This document shows, piece after piece, positions 10,078-22,050 of a stretch of DNA of 64,000 nt. Source of the stretch: Petrolisthes cinctipes. Taxonomy: Eukaryota > Arthropoda > Malacostraca > Decapoda > Porcellanidae. The notes under the pieces were generated by a model. It was not told the origin of the DNA. It ran no database searches and saw only the letters and a list, made by a program, of their open reading frames with translations. Positions within the stretch are counted from its first letter, which is position 1; every line of letters starts with the position of its first letter. The stretch covers positions 2,232,001 to 2,296,000 of the forward strand of contig JAWQEG010000283.1 in NCBI GenBank assembly GCA_033782935.1. The letters are read 5' to 3'. Position numbers and translations under genes: made by a program.

Positions 10078-13000
10078 GTGTTAGAGTATTTTCAAAATAC
10101 ATGCTCAAAACATACTGAAAATCGATCTTTTAGGTGCCCAAAAGTCGATATGTGCATGCATCTTCAGTACCCGTTTATATCTCAAATTCAGGCTCAAAAC
10201 ACCCGAAAATTCAATATTTTGGGGTCCCAGAAGCAATCTGTACATGCCTACTCAGTGTTAGAGTATTTTCAAAATTCAGGCCCAAAACATGCTGAAAATC
10301 GATATTTTTGGTACCCAAAGTCAATATGTGCATGTATCTTCTGTACCCGTTTATATCTCAAATTCAGGCTCAAAACACCCGAAAATTCAATATTTTGGGG
10401 TCCCAGAAGCAACCTGTACATGCCTACACAGTTCTAGAATATTTTCAAAATATAGGCTAAAAACATGCTAAAAATCGACATTTTAGGTGCCAAAAAATCG
10501 ATATCTCAAATTCAGTCCCAAAACACCCGAAAATTCGATATTTAGAGGTCCCAGAAGGTATCTGTACATGCCTACTCCGTGTTAGAGTATTTTCAAAATA
10601 CACGCCAAAAACATACTGAAAATCGATCTTTTAGGTGCACAAAAGTCGATATGTGCATGCATCTTCTGTACCCGTTTATATCTCAAATTCTGGCCCTAAA
10701 CACCCGAATATTCGATATTTTGGGGTCCCAGAAGCGATTTGTACATGCCTACTCCGTGTTAGAGTATTTTCAAAATTCAGGCCCAAACCATGCTGAAAAT
10801 CGATATTTTTGGTGCCCAAAGTCAATATGTGCATGTATCTTCTGTACCCGTTTATATCTCAAATTCAGGCTCAAAACACCCGAAAATTCAATATTTTGGG
10901 GTCCCAGAAGCAATCTGTACATGCCTACTCAGTGCTAGAATATTTTCAAAATATAGGCTAAAAACATGCTAAAAATCGATCTTTTAGGTGCCAAAAAGTC
11001 GATATCTCAAATTCAGTCCCAAAACACCCGAAAATTCGATATTTAGGGGTCCCAGAAGGTATCTGTACATGCCTACTCCGTGTTAGAGTATTTTCAAAAT
11101 TCATGCTCAAAACATACTGAAAATCGATCTTTTAGGTGCACAAAAGTCGATATGTGCATGCATCTTCAGTACCCGTTTATATCTCAAATTCAGGCTCAAA
11201 ACACCCGAAAATTCAATATTTTGGGGTCCCAGAAGCGATCTGTACATGCCTACTCCGTGTTAGAGTATTTTCAAAATTCAGGCCCAAAACATGCTGAAAA
11301 TCGATATTTTTGGTGCCCAAAGTCAATATGTGCATGTATCTTCTGTACCCGTTTATATCTCAAATTCTGGCCCTAAACACCCGAAAATTCGATATTTTGG
11401 GGTCCCAGAAGCGATCTGTACATGCCTACTCCGTGTTATAGTATTTTCAAAATTCAGGCCCAAAAGATTCTGAAAATCGATATTTTTGGTGCCCAAAGTC
11501 AATATGTGCATGTATCTTCTGTACCCGTTTATATCTCAAATTCAGGCTCAAAACACCCGAAAATTCAATATTTTGGGGTCCCAGAAGCAATCTGTACAGT
11601 GCTAGAATATTTTCAAAATATAGGCTAAAAACATGCTAAAAATCGATCTTTTAGGTGCCAAAAAGTCGATATCTCAAATTCAGTCCCAAAACACCCGAAA
11701 ATTCGATATTTAGGGGTCCCAGAAGCGATCTGTACATGCCTACTCCGTGTTAGAGTATTTTCAAAATACATGCTCAAAACATACTGAAAATCGATCTTTT
11801 AGGTGCACAAAAGTCGATATGTGCACGCATCTTCAGTACCCGTTTATATCTCAAATTCAGGCTCAAAACACCCGAAAATTCAATATTTTGGGGTCCCAGA
11901 AGCAATCTCTACATGCCTACTCAGTGTTAGAGTATTTACAAAATACAGGCCCAAAACATGCTGAAAATCGATATTTTAGATGCCCAAAGTCAATATGTGC
12001 ATGTATCTTCTGTACCCGTTTATATCTTGAATTCAGGCTCAAAACACCCGAAAATTCAATATTTTGGGGTCCCAGAAGCAATCTGTACATGCCTACACAG
12101 TGCTAGATTATTTTCAAAATATAGGCTAAAAACATGCTAAAAATCGACATTTTAGGTGCCAATAAATCGATATCTCAAATTCAGTCCCAAAACACCCGAA
12201 AATTCGATATTTAGAGGTCCCAGAAGGTATCTGTACATGCCTTCTCCGTGTTAGAGTATTTTCAAAATACAGGCCAAAAACATACTGAAAATCGATCTTT
12301 TAGGTGCCCAAAAGTCGATATGTGCATGCATCTTCTGTACCCGTTAATATCTCAAATTCTGGCCCTAAACACCCGAAAATTCGATATTTTGGGGTCCGAG
12401 AAGCGATCTGTTCATGCCTACTCCGTGTTAGAGTATTTTCAAAATTCAGGCCCAAAACATGCTGAAAATCGATATTTTTGGTGCCCAAAGTCAATATATG
12501 CATGTATCTTCTGTACCCGTTTATATCTCAAATTCAGGCTCAAAACACCCGAAAATTCAATATTTTGGGGTCCCAGAAGCAATCTGTACAGTGCTAGAAT
12601 ATTTTCAAAATATAGGCTAAAAACATGCTAAAAATCGATCTTTTAGGTGCCAAAAAGTCGATATCTCAATTTCAGTCCCAAAACACCCGAAAATTCGATA
12701 TTTAGGGGTCCCAGAAGCGATCTGTACATGCCTACTCCGTGTTAGAGTATTTTCAAAATACATGCTCAAAACATACTGAAAATCGATCTTTTAGGTGCAC
12801 AAAAGTCGATATGTGCATGCATCTTCAATACCCGTTTATATCTCAAATTCAGGCTCAAAACACCCGAAAATTCAATATTTTGGGGTCCCAGAAGCAATCT
12901 GTACATGCCTACTCAGTGTTAGAGTATTTTCAAAATACAGGCCCAAAACATGCTGAAAATCGATATTTTAGATGCCCAAAGTCAATATGTGCATGTATCT

Positions 13001-13432
13001 TCTGTACCAGTTTATATCTCAAATTCAGGCTCAAAACACCCGAAAATTCAATATTTTGGGGTCCCAGAAGCAGTCTGTACATGCCTACACAGTGCTAGAA
13101 TATTTTCAAAATATAGGCTAAAAACATGCTAAAAATCGACATTTTAGGTGCCAAAAAATCGATATCTCAAATTCAGTCCCAAAACACCCGAAAATTCAAT
13201 ATTTAGAGGTCCCAGAAGGTATCTGTACATGCCTACTCCGTGTTAGAGTATATTTAAAATACAGGCCAAAAACATACTGAAAATCGATCTTTTAGGTGCC
13301 TAAAAGTCGATATGTGCATGCATCTTCTGTACCCGTTTATATCTCAAATTCTGGCCCTAAACACCCGAAAATTCGATATTTTGGGGTCCCAGAAGCGATC
13401 TGTACATGCCTACTCCGTGTTAGAGTATTTTC

Positions 13433-16400
13433 AAAATTCAGGCCCAAAACATGCTGAAAATCGATATTTTTGGTGCCCAAAGTCAATATGTGCATGTATC
13501 TTCTGTACCCGTTTATATCTCAAATTCAGGCTCAAAACACCCGAAAATTCAATATTTTGGGGTCCCAGAAGCAATCTGTACAGTGCTAGAATATTTTCAA
13601 AATATAGGCTAAAAACATGCTAAAAATCGATCTTTTAGGTGCCAAAAAGTCGATATCTCAAATTCAGTCCCAAAACACCCGAAAATTCGATATTTAGGGG
13701 TCCCAGAAGCGATCTGTACATGCCTACTCCGTGTTAGAGTATTTTCAAAATACATGCTCAAAACATACTGAAAATCGATCTTTTAGGTGCACAAAAGTCG
13801 ATATGTGCATGCATCTTCAGTACCCGTTTATATCTCAAATTCAGGCTCAAAACACCCGAAAATTCAATATTTTGGGGTCCCAGAAGCAATCTGTACATGC
13901 CTACTCAGTGTGAGAGTATTTTCAAAATACAGGCCCAAAACATGCTGAAAATCGATATTTTAGATGCCCAAAGTCAATATGTGCATGTATCTTCTGTACC
14001 CGATTATATCTCAAATTCAGGCTCAAAACACCCGAAAATTCAATATTTTGGGGTCCCAGAAGCAATCTGTACAGTGCTAGAATATTTTCAAAATATAGGC
14101 TAAAAACATGCTAAAAATCGATCTTTTAGGTGCCAAAAAGTCGATATCTCAAATTCAGTCCCAAAACACCCGAAAATTCGATATTTAGGGGTCCCAGAAG
14201 CGATCTGTACATGCCTACTCCGTATTAGAGTATTTTCAAAATACATGCTCAAAACATACTGAAAATCGATCTTTTAGGTGCACAAAAGTCGATATGTGCA
14301 TGCATCTTCAGTACCCGTTTATATCTCAAATTCAGGCTCAAAACACCCGAAAATTCAATATTTTGGGGTCCCAGAAGCAATCTGTACATGCCTACTCAGT
14401 GTGAGAGTATTTTCAAAATACAGACCCAAAACATGCTGAAAATCGATATTTTAGATGCCCAAAGTCAATATGTGCATGTATCTTCTGTACCCGATTATAT
14501 CTCAAATTCAGGCTCAAAACACCCGAAAATTCGATATTTTGGGGTCCCAGAAGCGATCTGTACATGCCTACTCCGTGTTATAGTATTTTCAAAATTCAGG
14601 CCCAAAACATGCTGAAAATCGATATTTTTGGTGCCCAAAGTCAATATGTGCATGTATCTTCTGTACCCGTTTATATCTCAAATTCAGGCTCAAAACACCC
14701 GAAAATTCAATATTTTGGGGTCCCAGAAGCAATCTGTTCATGCCTACTCAGTGCTAGAATATTTTCAAAATATAGGCTAAAAACATGCTAAAAATCGATC
14801 TTTTAGGTGCCAAAAAGTCGATATCTCAAATTCAGTCCCAAAACACCCGAAAATTCGATATTTAGGGGTCCCAGAAGCGATCTGTACATGCCTACTCAGT
14901 GTTAGAGTATTTTCAAAATACATGCTCAAAACATACTGAAAATCGATCTTTTAGGTGCACAAAAGTCGATATGTGCATGCATCTTCAGTACCCGTTTATA
15001 TCTCAAATTCAGGCTCAAAACACCCGAAAATTCAATATTTTGGGGTCCCAGAAGCGATCTGTACATGCCTACTCCGTGTTAGAGTATTTTCAAAATTCAG
15101 GCCCAAAACATGCTGAAAATCGATATTTTTGGTGCCCAAAGTCAATATGTGCATGTATCTTCTGTACCCGTTTATATCTCAAATTCAGGCTCAAAACACC
15201 CGAAAATTCAATATTTTGGGGTCCCAGAAGCAATCTGTACATGCCTACACAGTGCTAGAATATTTTCAAAATATAGGCTAAAAACATGCTGAAAATCGAC
15301 ATTTTAGGTGCCAAAAAATCGATATCTCAAATTCAGTCCCAAAACACCCGAAAATTCGATATTTAGAGGTCCCAGAATGTATCTGTACATGCCTACTCCG
15401 TGTTAGAGTATTTTCAAAATACAGGCCAAAAACATACTGAAAATCGATCTTTTAGGTGCTCAAAAGTCGATATGTGCATGCATCTTCTGTACCCGTTTAT
15501 ATCTCAAATTCTGGCCCTAAACACCCGAAAATTCGATATTTTGGGGTCCCAGAAGCGATCTGTACATGCCTACTCCGTGTTAGAGTATTTTTAAAATTCA
15601 GGCCCAAAACATGCTGAAAATCGATATTTTTGGTGCCCAAAGTCAATATGTGCATGTATCTTCTGTACCCGTTTATATCTCAAATTCAGGCTCAAAACAC
15701 CCGAAAATTCAATATTTTGGGGTCCCAGAAGCAATCTGTACAGTGCTAGAATATTTTCAAAATATAGGCTAAAAACATGCTAAAAATCGATCTTTTAGGT
15801 GCCAAAAAGTCGATATCTCAAATTCAGTCCCAAAACACCCGAAAATTCGATATTTAGGGGTCCCAGAAGCGATCTGTACATGCCTACTCCGTGTTAGAGT
15901 ATTTTCAAAATACATGCTCAAAACATACTGAAAATCGATCTTTTAGGTGCACAAAAGTCGATATGTGCATGCATCTTCAGTACCCGTTTATATCTCAAAT
16001 TCAGGCTCAAAACACCCGAAAATTCAATATTTTGGGGTCCCAGAAGCAATCTGTACATGCCTACTCAGTGTGAGAGTATTTTCAAAATACAGGCCCAAAA
16101 CATGCTGAAAATCGATATTTTAGATGCCCAAAGTCAATATGTGCATGTATCTTCTGTACCCGATTATATCTCAAATTCAGGCTCAAAACACCCGAAAATT
16201 CAATATTTTGGGGTCCCAGAAGCAATCTGTACAGTGCTAGAATATTTTCAAAATATAGGCTAAAAACATGCTAAAAATCGATCTTTTAGGTGCCAAAAAG
16301 TCGATATCTCAAATTCAGTCCCAAAACACCCGAAAATTCGATATTTAGGGGTCCCAGAAGCGATCTGTACATGCCTACTCCGTATTAGAGTATTTTCAAA

Positions 16401-17800
16401 ATACATGCTCAAAACATACTGAAAATCGATCTTTTAGGTGCACAAAAGTCGATATGTGCATGCATCTTCAGTACCCGTTTATATCTCAAATTCAGGCTCA
16501 AAACACCCGAAAATTCAATATTTTGGGGTCCCAGAAGCAATCTGTACATGCCTACTCAGTGTGAGAGTATTTTCAAAATACAGACCCAAAACATGCTGAA
16601 AATCGATATTTTAGATGCCCAAAGTCAATATGTGCATGTATCTTCTGTACCCGATTATATCTCAAATTCAGGCTCAAAACACCCGAAAATTCGATATTTT
16701 GGGGTCCCAGAAGCGATCTGTACATGCCTACTCCGTGTTATAGTATTTTCAAAATTCAGGCCCAAAACATGCTGAAAATCGATATTTTTGGTGCCCAAAG
16801 TCAATATGTGCATGTATCTTCTGTACCCGTTTATATCTCAAATTCAGGCTCAAAACACCCGAAAATTCAATATTTTGGGGTCCCAGAAGCAATCTGTTCA
16901 TGCCTACTCAGTGCTAGAATATTTTCAAAATATAGGCTAAAAACATGCTAAAAATCGATCTTTTAGGTGCCAAAAAGTCGATATCTCAAATTCAGTCCCA
17001 AAACACCCGAAAATTCGATATTTAGGGGTCCCAGAAGCGATCTGTACATGCCTACTCAGTGTTAGAGTATTTTCAAAATACATGCTCAAAACATACTGAA
17101 AATCGATCTTTTAGGTGCACAAAAGTCGATATGTGCATGCATCTTCAGTACCCGTTTATATCTCAAATTCAGGCTCAAAACACCCGAAAATTCAATATTT
17201 TGGGGTCCCAGAAGCGATCTGTACATGCCTACTCCGTGTTAGAGTATTTTCAAAATTCAGGCCCAAAACATGCTGAAAATCGATATTTTTGGTGCCCAAA
17301 GTCAATATGTGCATGTATCTTCTGTACCCGTTTATATCTCAAATTCAGGCTCAAAACACCCGAAAATTCAATATTTTGGGGTCCCAGAAGCAATCTGTAC
17401 ATGCCTACACAGTGCTAGAATATTTTCAAAATATAGGCTAAAAACATGCTGAAAATCGACATTTTAGGTGCCAAAAAATCGATATCTCAAATTCAGTCCC
17501 AAAACACCCGAAAATTCGATATTTAGAGGTCCCAGAATGTATCTGTACATGCCTACTCCGTGTTAGAGTATTTTCAAAATACAGGCCAAAAACATACTGA
17601 AAATCGATCTTTTAGGTGCTCAAAAGTCGATATGTGCATGCATCTTCTGTACCCGTTTATATCTCAAATTCTGGCCCTAAACACCCGAAAATTCGATATT
17701 TTGGGGTCCCAGAAGCGATCTGTACATGCCTACTCCGTGTTAGAGTATTTTTAAAATTCAGGCCCAAAACATGCTGAAAATCGATATTTTTGGTGCCCAA
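13433..17800 (+). repeat. Tandem duplication of a 2,160-bp block
   Basis: Sequence at position n matches n+2,160 from 13,433 to about 15,640. I found no difference in the lines compared, including private variants: CGTATTAGAG at 14,221/16,381, CAGACCCAAA at 14,421/16,581, CTGTTCATGCC at 14,735/16,895 and CAGAATGTATC at 15,373/17,533. The first mismatch on the left is 13,432/15,592. On the right, the match ends at a 17-bp deletion at 17,801. The block is not a whole number of 501-bp units because it contains 10-bp-deleted and dimeric units. Confidence 0.9.
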
Positions 17801-17875
17801 ATCTTCTGTACCCGTTTATATCTCAAATTCAGGCTCAAAACACCCGAAAATTCAATATTTTGGGTTTTCAGAAGC
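17790..17875 (+). other. Private 17-bp deletion and clustered substitutions
   Basis: At 17,801 a B subunit passes from TGCCCAA directly to ATCTTCTG, losing GTCAATATGTGCATGTA. About 65 bp downstream GGGGTCCCAG is replaced by GGGTTTTCAG. The corresponding copy near 59,010 lacks both changes, so they arose after that duplication. Confidence 0.85.
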
Positions 17876-20299
17876 AATCTGTACAGTGCTAGAATATTTT
17901 CAAAATATAGGCTAAAAACATGCTAAAAATCGATCTTTTAGGTGCCAAAAAGTCGATATCTCAAATTCAGTCCCAAAACACCCGAAAATTCGATATTTAG
18001 GGGTCCCAGAAGCGATCTGTACATGCCTACTCCGAGTTAGAGTATTTTCAAAATACATGCTCAAAACATACTGAAAATCGATCTTTTAGGTGCACAAAAG
18101 TCGATATGTGCATGCATCTTCAGTACCCGTTTATATCTCAAATTCAGGCTCAAAACACCCGAAAAATCAATATTTTGGGGTCCCAGAAGCAATCTGTACA
18201 TGCCTACACAGTGCTAGAATATTTTCAAAATATAGGCTAAAAACATGCTGAAAATCGACATTTTAGGTGCCAAAAAATCGATATCTCAAATTCAGTCCCA
18301 AAACACCCGAAAATTCGATATTTAGAGGTCCCAGAAGGTATCTGTACATGCCTACTCCGTGTTAGAGTATTTTCAAAATACAGGCCAAAAACATACTGAA
18401 AATCGATCTTTTAGGTGCCCAAAAGTCGATATGTGCATACATCTTCTGTACCCGTTTATATCTCAAATTCTGGCCCTAAACACCCGAAAATTCGATATTT
18501 TGGGGTCCCAGAAGCGATCTGTACATGCCTAGTCCGTGTTAGAGTATTTTCAAAATTCAGGCCCAAAACATGTTGAAAATCGATATTTTTGGTGCCCAAA
18601 GTCAATATGCGCATGTATCTTCTGTACCCGTTTATATCTCAAATTCAGGCTCAAAACACCCGAAAATTCATTATTTTGGGGTCCCAGAAGCAATCTGTAC
18701 ATGCCTACTCAGTGCTAGAATATTTTCAAAATATAGGCTAAAAACATGCTAAAAATCGATCTTTTAGGTGCCAAAAAGTCGATATCTCAAATTCAGTCCC
18801 AAAACACCCGAAAATTCGATATTTAGGGGTCCCAGAAGCGATCTGTACATGCCTACTCCGTGTTAGAGTATTTTCAAAATACAAGCTCAAAACATACTGA
18901 AAATCGATCTTTTAGGTGCACAAAAGTCGATATGTGCATGCATCTTCAGTACCCGTTTATATCTCAAATTCAGGCTCAAAACACCCGAAATTTCAATATT
19001 TTGGGGTCCCAGAAGCAATCTGTACATGCCTACTCAGTGTGAGGGTATTTTCAAAATACAGGCCAAAACATGCTGAAAATCGATATTTTAGATGCCCAAA
19101 GTCAATATGTGCATGTATCTTCTGTACCCGTTTATATCTCAAATTCAGGCTCAAAACACCCGAAAATTCGATATTTTGGGGTCCCAGAAGCGATCTGTAC
19201 ATGCCTACTCCGTGTTAGAGTTTTTTCAAAATTCAGGCCCAAAACATGCTGAAAATCGATATTTTTGGTGCCCAAAGTCAATATGTGCATGTATCTTCTG
19301 TACCCGTTTATATCTCAAATTCAGGCTCAAAACACCCGAAAATTCAATATTTTGGGGTCCCAGAAGCAATCTGTACATGCCTACTCAGTGCTAGAATATT
19401 TTCAAAATATAGGCTAAAAACATGCTAAAAATCGATCTTTTAGGTGCCAAAAAGTCGATATCTCAAATTCAGTCCCAAAACACCCGAAAATTCGATATTT
19501 AGGGGTCCCAGAAGCGATCTGTACATGCCTACTCAGTGTTAGAGTATTTTCAAAATACATGCTCAAAACATACTGAAAATCATTCTTTTAGGTGCATAAA
19601 AATCGATATGCGCATGCATCTTCAGTACCCGTTTATATCTCAAATTCAGGCTCAAAACACCCGAAAATTCGATATTTTGGGGTCCCAGAAGCGATCTGTA
19701 CATGCCTACTCCGTGTTAGAGTATTTTCAAAATTCAGGCCCAAAACATGCTGAAAATCGATATTTTTGGTGCCCAAATTCAATATGTGCATGTATCTTCT
19801 GTACCCGTTTATATCTCAAATTCAGGCTCAAAACACCCGAAAATTCAATATTTTGGGGTCCCAGAAGCAATCTGTACATGCCTACTCAGTGCTAGAATAT
19901 TTTCAAAATATAGGCTAAAAACATGCTAAAAATCGATCTTTTAGGTGCCAAAAAGTCGATATTTCAAATTCAGTCCCAAAACACCCGAAAATTCGATATT
20001 TAGGGGTCCCAGAAGCGATCTGTACATGCCTACTCCGTGTTAGAGTATTTTCAAAATACATGCTCAAAACATACTGAAAATCGATCTTTTAGGTGCACAA
20101 AAGTCGATATGTGCATGCATCTTCAGCACCCGTTTATATCTCAAATTCAGGCTCAAAACACCCGAAAATTCAATATTTTGGGGTCCCAGAAGCAATCTGT
20201 ACATGCTTACTCAGTGTTAGAGTATTTTCAAAATACAGGCCCAAAACATGCTGAAAATCGATATTTTAGATGCCCAAAGTCAATATGTGCATGTATCTT

Positions 20300-22050
20300 C
20301 TGTACCCGTTTATATCTCAAATTCAGGCTCAAAACACCCGAAAATTCAATATTTTGGGGTCCCAGAAGCAATCTGTACATGCCTACACAGTGCTAGAATA
20401 TTTTCAAAATATAGGCTAAAAACATGCTAAAAATCGACATTTTAGGTGCCAAAAAATCGATATCTCAAATTCAGTCCCAAAACACCCGAAAATTCGATAT
20501 TTAGAGGTCCCAGAAGGTATCTGTACATGCCTACTCCGTGTTAGAGTATTTTCAAAATACAGGCCCAAAACAGGCTGAAAATCGATATTTTAGATGCCCA
20601 AAGTCAATATGTGCATGTATCTTCTGTACCCGTTTATATCTCAAATTCAGGCTCAAAACACCCGAAAATTCAATATTTTGGGGTCCCAGAAGCAATCTGT
20701 ACATGCCTACACAGTGCTAGAATATTTTCAAAATATAGGCTAAAAACATGCTAAAAATCGACATTTTAGGTGCCAAAAAATCGATATCTCAAATTCAGTC
20801 CCAAAACACCCGAAAATTCGATATTTAGAGGTCCCAGAAGGTATCTGTACATGCCTACTCCGTGTTAGAGTATTTTCAAAATACAGGCCAAAAACATACT
20901 GAAAATCGATCTTTTAGGTGCCCAAAAGTCGATATGTGCATGCATCTTCTGTACCCGTTTATATCTCAAATTCAGGCCCTAAACACCCGAAAATTCGATA
21001 TTTTGGGGTCCCAGAAGCGATCTGTACATGCCTACTCCGTGTTAGAGTATTTTCAAAATTCAGGCCCAGAACATGCTGAAAATCGATATTTTTGGTGCCC
21101 AAAGTCAATATGTGCATGTATCTTCTGTACCCGTTTATATCTCAAATTCAGGCTCAAAACACCCGAAAATTCGATATTTTGGGGTCCCAGAAGCAATCTG
21201 TACATGCCTACTCAGTGCTAGAATATTTTCAAAATATAGGCTAAAAACATGCTAAAAATCGATCTTTTAGGTGCCAAAAAGTCGATATCTCAAATTCAGT
21301 CCCAAACACCCGAAAATTCGATATTTAGGGGTCCCAGAAGCGATCTGTACATGCCTACTCCGTGTTAGAGTATTTTCAAAATACATGCTCAAAACATACT
21401 GAAAATCGATCTTTTAGGTGCACAAAAGTCGATATGTGCATGCATCTTCAGTACCCGTTTATATCTCAAATTCAGGCTCAAAACACCCGAAAATTCGATA
21501 TTTTGGGGTCCCAGAAGCGATCTGTACATGCCTACTCCGTGTTAGAGTATTTTCAAAATTCAGGCCCAAAACATGCTGAAAATCGATATTTTTGGTGCCC
21601 AAATTCAATATGTGCATGTATCTTCTGTACCCGTTTATATCTCAAATTCAGGCTCAAAACACCCGAAAATTCAATATTTTGGGGTCCCAGAAGCAATCTG
21701 TACATGCCTACACAGTGCTAGAATATTTTCAAAATATAGGCTAAAAACATGCTAAAAATCGACATTTTAGGTGCCAAAAAGTCGATATCTCAAATTCAGT
21801 CCCAAAACACCCGAAAATTCGATATTTAGAGGTCCCAGAAGGTATCTGTACATGCCTACTCCGTGTTAGAGTATTTTCAAAATACAGGCCCAAAACAGGC
21901 TGAAAATCGATATTTTAGATGCCCAAAGTCAATATGTGCATGTATCTTCTGTACCCGTTTATATCTCAAATTCAGGCTCAAAACACCCGAAAATTCAATA
22001 TTTTGGGGTCCCAGAAGCAATCTGTACATGCCTACTCAGTGCTAGAATAT
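20300..22050 (+). repeat. Local duplication with 1,325-bp offset
   Basis: The unusual B2 variant CAAAACAGGCTG occurs at about 20,567 and 21,892, and the surrounding sequence matches at an offset of 1,325 bp. The match does not extend far to the right, because the following C subunit is C2 in one copy and C1 in the other. Confidence 0.7.

Larger units (their letters stand above)
9577..10578 (+). repeat. Reference hexamer (1,002 bp): A2-B1-C1-A1-B1-C2
   Basis: Two consecutive 501-bp trimers that differ systematically. The first is A2 9,577-9,753, B1 9,754-9,929, C1 9,930-10,077. The second is A1 10,078-10,254, B1 10,255-10,430, C2 10,431-10,578. C1 carries ATCGATCTTTT, AAAGTCG and TAGGGGTCCCAGAAGCG, whereas C2 carries ATCGACATTTT, AAAATCG and TAGAGGTCCCAGAAGGT. 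A1 has ATGCTCAAAACATAC, CTTCAGTACC and CAGGCTCAAAAC, whereas A2 has AGGCCAAAAACATAC, CTTCTGTACC and CTGGCCCTAAAC. C1 is usually followed by A1 and C2 by A2, so the full repeat unit in this part is six subunits long. Confidence 0.85.
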
